A stretch of 64,000 nt of DNA from CALWOS01 sp963595735. Its GTDB lineage: Bacteria; Bacillota; Clostridia; Oscillospirales; Oscillospiraceae. The DNA is taken from assembly GCA_963595735.1 (NCBI GenBank), contig CAVBJJ010000009.1, positions 1 to 64,000 of the forward strand, read 5' to 3'. Shown here piece after piece: positions 60,153-64,000 of this stretch; position 1 is the stretch's first letter, and each line of letters begins with the position of its first letter. The notes under the pieces were generated by a model. That model ran no database searches and was not told where the DNA came from. It was given only the letters and a program-made list of their open reading frames with translations. Position numbers and translations under genes: made by a program.

Positions 60153-60449
60153 GTGAACAAAAACAGGGAGCGGCTGCACAGCGTTGTCACAAAACTGGGA
60201 CTCCCGGAGGATGGTCTGGGGGAAACGCCACGGGTGACGCTGGTGGGAACCGGAGAGGTGACGGTGGAAAATCACCGGGGGCTGCTGGGCTACAGCCGGG
60301 AGGAGGTCGCCGTGGGCTGCGGCAGGATCCGGCTGCGGATCGGCGGCAGCGGGCTGGAGCTGTATTGCATGACGGCGGACTGCCTTGTCATTCGCGGGGA
60401 GATCACAGTGGTGGAGCTGCAGCAGGGAACGGGAGGCGCAGGATGCTGA
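60153..60449 (+). CDS. yqfC: Sporulation protein YqfC
   Basis: The 98-residue small protein has the YqfC fold, a mainly beta protein made under sporulation control in Bacillus. TPRVTLVGTGEVTVENHRGLLGYS and EVAVGCGRIRLRIGGSGLELYCM are the conserved core. The start is GTG at 60153, with CAGGAGGTG upstream. It overlaps yqfD by 7 bases (ATGCTGA), and this yqfC-yqfD-phoH order is widespread in sporulating Firmicutes. Confidence 0.92.
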   Translation: MNKNRERLHSVVTKLGLPEDGLGETPRVTLVGTGEVTVENHRGLLGYSREEVAVGCGRIRLRIGGSGLELYCMTADCLVIRGEITVVELQQGTGGAGC

Positions 60450-61700
60450 CGGCGTTTTTGCGGGGTTATCTCCGGGTGGAGATCCGGGGTGCCGGGCCGG
60501 AAAGTTTTCTTAATCGCTGTGCGGAGGCGGGGATCCCCTTTTGGAACAGCGAGCCTGTGGATGCTTACACGCTGCGTCTGCGCCTGCACTGGAAAAACCG
60601 GAAGCGCGCTGCCCGGATCGCCGTCCGCTGCGGCTGCGAACTGCGGGTGCTGGAACGGCGGGGGCTGCCGCTCTATGCTGCCAGAAGCAAGAGGCGGGCG
60701 GCGCTGCTGGCGGGGCTGGTGCTGGTTCCGGTTTTGCTGGGGGCTTCCTCCTTGTTTGTGTGGGATATCCAGGTGCAGGACTGCCCCGGCGTGTCAGAGG
60801 CAAGAGTGCGGAATGTGCTGGCGGACTGCGGCGTGCGGGAGGGGGCGTTCNNNNNNNNNNGGGGCGTTCTGGCCGGCCTTTCAGCAGGATCTGATCCGCA
60901 GCCGGGTCTTGCTGGAAATCCCGGAGCTGCACTGGATGACGGTCAACAGCTTTGGTTCCCGGGCAAAGGTGCTGCTGCGTCCCCGGGTGGAGCAGCCGGA
61001 CATTGTGGACGAAAACGCCCCGACGGCTCTGGTGGCGGCCAAGGACGGACTGATAGAGCAGATGGGGATCCGCGCGGGATATGCGGTGACCGCGCCGGGA
61101 AAGGCGGTGCTGGCCGGGGAGGAGCTGGTTTCCGCGGCGGTGCCGGGCTTTTCGCCCAAGCTGCGGCTGGTTCACGCCGGCGGCGAGGTCTACGCCAGAA
61201 CCTGGTACGAAAAACGGGCGGTGATGCCCCTTTCGGTCACGGAACGCAAGACCGCCGGGAAAACGGAACGGCAATTTTCGCTTTTGCTGGGGCAAAAGGT
61301 GATAAATATTTTTCAAAAGACTGGTCAGAGTGGGGGAGAGTATGATAAAATCATAAAAGAAAGCTATTTGGAAATTCCCGGGCTTTTCCGTTTTCCCGTC
61401 GGCCTGCGGCAAACACAGCTGCAGACCTGGGAAACGGCGGAGACCTCCCGCAGCAGGGAGGAGGCCTGGAGCGCGCTGGAGCAGCAGCTGCTTTCGCAGC
61501 TGGAGGAGGAAATCGGCGAAACGGGACAGGTGCTGCAAAAGCACTTTGTCACCACGGAGCGCGACGGCCTTGCGGAGGTTCGGCTGCTGGCGGAGTGCAG
61601 GGAGCAGATCGCAATGGAGCGTCCCCTTTCGCCGGAGGAGTGCCAGGATCTGCTGGAGCAGGCAGAGCAGGCCACCGAACCGGAGCAGCCGGCGCAATAG
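60443..61700 (+). CDS. yqfD: Sporulation protein YqfD (interrupted by assembly gap)
   Basis: YqfD is a membrane protein linked to stage IV sporulation. The N-terminal part (MLTAFLRGYLRVEIRGAGPE) has one transmembrane helix at about residues 90-110 (AALLAGLVLVPVLLGASSLFVW), then an extracytoplasmic region. The Ns at 60851-60860 put the two halves in different frames. GGGGCGTTC occurs on both sides, and merging the copies (removing 19 bases) restores one frame of about 412 residues reading GVREGAFWPAFQQDLIRSRV, close to the usual roughly 400. The C-terminal half keeps IPELHWMTVNSFGSRAKVLLRPR and a glutamate-rich tail. It is coupled to yqfC. Confidence 0.9.
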
Positions 61701-61731
61701 CACAAGACAGGCAGCATACGGAGGAACAACT

Positions 61732-62733
61732 ATGGCAGAAATCGTGATGGCGGTAGACAGACTGGAAAATGTGGTCAATGTCTTTGGCTCCTTTGACCAG
61801 AATCTCCGCCTGATAGAAGCGGAAATGGGCGTGATCGTTACCGACCGGGACAGCGAGCTGCACATCAGCGGCGAAGCGGAGGATATCATGCTGGCGGAAA
61901 AGGCCGTTGGCGGCCTGCTGAAGCTGGCCGCCCGGGGAGAGGCCATCGACAGCCAGACTGTCCGCTATGTGATCAAGCTGGTGCGGGAGGGCAAGGAGCC
62001 CCAGCTGGACGAACTGGCCAGCGATGTGGTCTGCGTCACGGCAAAGGGAAAGCCGGTCAAGGCCAAGACCCTGGGACAAAAGGAATATGTGCAGGCTATC
62101 CGGGAAAACACCGTTACCCTGGGCGTTGGGCCGGCCGGTACCGGCAAGACCTATCTGGCGGTGGCGGCTGCGGTGGCGGATTTCCGCGCGGAAAAGGTCA
62201 ACCGCATTATCCTGACCCGCCCGGCGGTGGAGGCCGGCGAGCGGCTGGGCTTTTTGCCCGGCGACCTGCAAAGCAAGGTCGATCCCTATCTCCGCCCCTT
62301 GTACGACGCCCTGTTTGAAATGCTGGGCGCGGAGACCTATAACCGCTATCTGGAGCGGGGGAATATCGAGGTCGCACCGCTTGCCTATATGCGCGGCCGC
62401 ACCCTGGACGACAGCTTTATCATTCTGGACGAAGCGCAGAACACATCCCGGGAGCAGATGAAAATGTTCCTGACCCGCCTGGGCTTTGGTTCCAAGGCGG
62501 TCATTACCGGCGATGTGACCCAGATCGATCTGCCCCGGGATAAGACCTCCGGCCTGAAGGAGGCCATGCGGGTGCTGGACGGCATTGACGATATTGCCAT
62601 CTGCCGTCTGACCGGCGCGGATGTGGTGCGCCATGTGCTGGTGCAGCGGATCATCGAGGCCTATGAAAAGGATGAAAAATCCCGCCCGAAAACGGAAAAG
62701 CCCCCGGTGCGGACTTTTCACAAAAAGACCTGA
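61732..62733 (+). CDS. phoH: PhoH family ATPase
   Basis: The 333-residue protein has an N-terminal KH-like domain (LIEAEMGVIVTDRDSELHISG) and a PhoH P-loop domain. Walker A is GPAGTGKTYLAVAAAV and Walker B is SFIILDEAQNTSREQMKMFLTRLG; GERLGFLPGDLQSKVDPYLRPLYD is also diagnostic. PhoH/YbeZ proteins are ATPases thought to act with YbeY in RNA maturation. The ATG at 61732 has GGAGGA upstream. It follows yqfD by 31 bases, and in most Firmicutes ybeY follows directly. Here an SLH protein gene intervenes. Confidence 0.95.
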   Translation: MAEIVMAVDRLENVVNVFGSFDQNLRLIEAEMGVIVTDRDSELHISGEAEDIMLAEKAVGGLLKLAARGEAIDSQTVRYVIKLVREGKEPQLDELASDVVCVTAKGKPVKAKTLGQKEYVQAIRENTVTLGVGPAGTGKTYLAVAAAVADFRAEKVNRIILTRPAVEAGERLGFLPGDLQSKVDPYLRPLYDALFEMLGAETYNRYLERGNIEVAPLAYMRGRTLDDSFIILDEAQNTSREQMKMFLTRLGFGSKAVITGDVTQIDLPRDKTSGLKEAMRVLDGIDDIAICRLTGADVVRHVLVQRIIEAYEKDEKSRPKTEKPPVRTFHKKT

Positions 62734-62763
62734 ACTACCAGAGAGAAAGAAAGGAAAAGAAAC

Positions 62764-63858
62764 ATGAAAAAGACCGTGTGTAAGCTTTTTGCCATGGTGC
62801 TGGCGCTGACAATGGCGCTGGGAACCATGGTCACCGGCCTTGCCTGGGAGTTGCCGGAGCCAAACGGCGAGCTGGAACCGATCCACGCCGAGAAGCGTTT
62901 TACGGATGTACCCCAGAACGCCTGGTACCTGCAAAACCTGAACACCCTGGTGTGCGCCGGGGGCATTGACGGCTATGCCGACGGCAGCTTTCGCGCCGAC
63001 GACGGCCTGCAGCTGTGCCAGTTTGTGAAGATCCTGATGGCCATCATGTATCCCGTTGGGCTGGAGCAGTGGCAGGATTACCCGATCGACGGCCAGGTCA
63101 CCTGGTATTCCCCCTATGTGGGCGGCGCCCGGGAGGTGGGGCTGCTGTACGGTGTGGATTGCAGCAAAACGGCCATGGAATCCCCGATGGATCGTTACAC
63201 CATGGCAAAAATCGTGATCAACGCGGCCGGTGTGCTGGGAGAAGATCTGGAGGATGACGGCATCGTCAAGTTCCTGATCGGCGATTACGCCGCAATTCCC
63301 CGGGAGTACCGGGACGATGTGTGCTCGGCCTATGCCTGCGGCATTCTGGCAGGTAAAAATGACGATGGCGATTTCTGCGGCAATGACGGCCTGACCCGCG
63401 CGGAGGCCTGCACGGTCGCGGTGCGGCTGTTTGACAAGACGGCGCGGGTGCAAAGCGGTATCCGCAACCTGTTCAGCTTTACGCTGGAGGAGGATGCCAG
63501 CGGTACCGAATACGGCATGGTCGTGGAGGTGCCGGCGTCCTGGGAGGGACGGTATATCGCCGATGGCAGCATTGACGAGGACAACACAGCCTGGTATGAA
63601 TTCTTCTGCGCGGAAAGCTATTATGACTATGATGCTGCCGGCGGAAGCGGCTGGCTGTTTTCCGTTGCGGTAAGCGATACGCCGCTGGAATTTGCCAAGG
63701 GCGAATATTTTGGCAGAGTGGATGACCAGTATTGTTATGTGATCTATCCCACGGATGTGCAGTTTGACCCGAACAACGCGGCCTCTGCCAAGGAGTACAC
63801 GGAGCTGTACAAGGATGTGGAAAAGATCCCCGTTACTGTTTCTATGCTGGAGGCATAA
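62764..63858 (+). CDS. SLH-domain surface protein inserted between phoH and ybeY
   Basis: The 364-residue exported protein has a signal peptide (KKTVCKLFAMVLALTMALGTMVTGLA) and three SLH domains (FTDVPQNAWYLQNLNTLVCA, VTWYSPYVGGAREVGLLYGV, YRDDVCSAYACGILAGKND; residues about 40-225). A C-terminal domain of about 130 residues is rich in aromatic and acidic residues and has no family I recognise. It is anchored to the wall. It lies 30 bases after phoH and 5 bases before ybeY in the same direction with AAGAAAGGAAAAG as ribosome site, so it is part of a housekeeping operon. Confidence 0.92.
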   Translation: MKKTVCKLFAMVLALTMALGTMVTGLAWELPEPNGELEPIHAEKRFTDVPQNAWYLQNLNTLVCAGGIDGYADGSFRADDGLQLCQFVKILMAIMYPVGLEQWQDYPIDGQVTWYSPYVGGAREVGLLYGVDCSKTAMESPMDRYTMAKIVINAAGVLGEDLEDDGIVKFLIGDYAAIPREYRDDVCSAYACGILAGKNDDGDFCGNDGLTRAEACTVAVRLFDKTARVQSGIRNLFSFTLEEDASGTEYGMVVEVPASWEGRYIADGSIDEDNTAWYEFFCAESYYDYDAAGGSGWLFSVAVSDTPLEFAKGEYFGRVDDQYCYVIYPTDVQFDPNNAASAKEYTELYKDVEKIPVTVSMLEA

Positions 63859-63863
63859 GCGCC

Positions 63864-64000
63864 ATGGAGCACAAAATCGAAATTACAAGACAGCGGCGCG
63901 GGCTGGGGTATCCCCAGTCCGCCCGTCTGGTGAAGCAGGCGGTGGCGGCGGCGCTGGCAGCGGAATGCGTCACGGAGCCGTGCTGTGTGGACATTCTGTT
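63864..64000 (+). CDS. ybeY: rRNA maturation RNase YbeY, N-terminal part
   Basis: Only the first 45 residues are in the window (MEHKIEITRQRRGLGYPQSA, ending in EPCCVDILF). This beta-alpha start and the strand with VDILF match the YbeY N-terminus, and its neighbourhood (phoH upstream) supports it. YbeY is a zinc endoribonuclease for 16S rRNA 3' maturation. The metal site lies downstream, outside the window. It starts 5 bases after the SLH gene stop. Confidence 0.82.
   Translation, partial: MEHKIEITRQRRGLGYPQSARLVKQAVAAALAAECVTEPCCVDIL

Overview
The window looks like chromosome from an anaerobic, spore-forming gut Firmicute, probably a Clostridia member of the Oscillospiraceae type. The reasons are its moderately high GC, the sporulation genes yqfC, yqfD and ylbJ, SLH-anchored surface proteins, an [FeFe] hydrogenase-like protein, phosphoketolase, type III glutamine synthetase and an ANTAR regulator. 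No plasmid or phage genes were seen. Two 10-N gaps (7415-7424 and 60851-60860) each have the same short sequence on both sides. They look like unmerged contig overlaps in a draft or metagenome assembly.

Layout. 104-5858 (minus): MATE efflux pump, pyrG, pnuC-like transporter and asnB. 6086-17131 is a nitrogen-assimilation island. An Amt ammonium channel fused to a PII domain and a type III glutamine synthetase lie on the minus strand. Divergently, a split glutamate synthase (GATase, FMN/Fe-S core, FAD oxidoreductase, GXGXG subunit), a type I glutamine synthetase and an ANTAR antiterminator lie on the plus strand. The glutamate synthase operon starts with a leader that fits an ANTAR target: two hexaloop hairpins (A1, G4), the second mutually exclusive with a terminator. 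17252-20402 is a McrBC restriction pair. 20599-23797 is an envelope polysaccharide operon. 24018-25775 is a Na/Pi cotransporter.

25851-32644 (minus) holds carbon storage and central carbon genes: glgA, an unrecognised protein, a GH13 amylase and phosphoketolase. 32883-38417 (plus) holds a UvrD-type helicase, an SDR, and an S-adenosylhomocysteine pair (amidohydrolase plus SahH). 38549-42218 (minus) holds a cyclophilin lipoprotein, the hydrogenase-like protein, a lipoprotein and a MoaE-like protein. 42770-56107 is a surface and sensing region: two two-component systems, a 1774-residue SLH protein, a flavodoxin-like reductase, and a lipoprotein with a 48-bp tandem repeat facing the second two-component system across paired CTAAAG boxes. 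56323-64000 holds tRNA-Leu(UAG), a sodium/solute symporter, an unknown protein, ylbJ-like, yqfC-yqfD-phoH, an inserted SLH protein and the start of ybeY.

A dispersed, highly structured intergenic repeat occurs in three near-complete copies (about 1611-1801, 30002-30229 and 42273-42535), one internally deleted copy (13239-13287) and one likely tail fragment (about 59930-59991). Its core folds as a compact three-way junction, and the arms change in a compensatory way between copies. With the ANTAR leader, this is the most interesting non-coding signal in the window.
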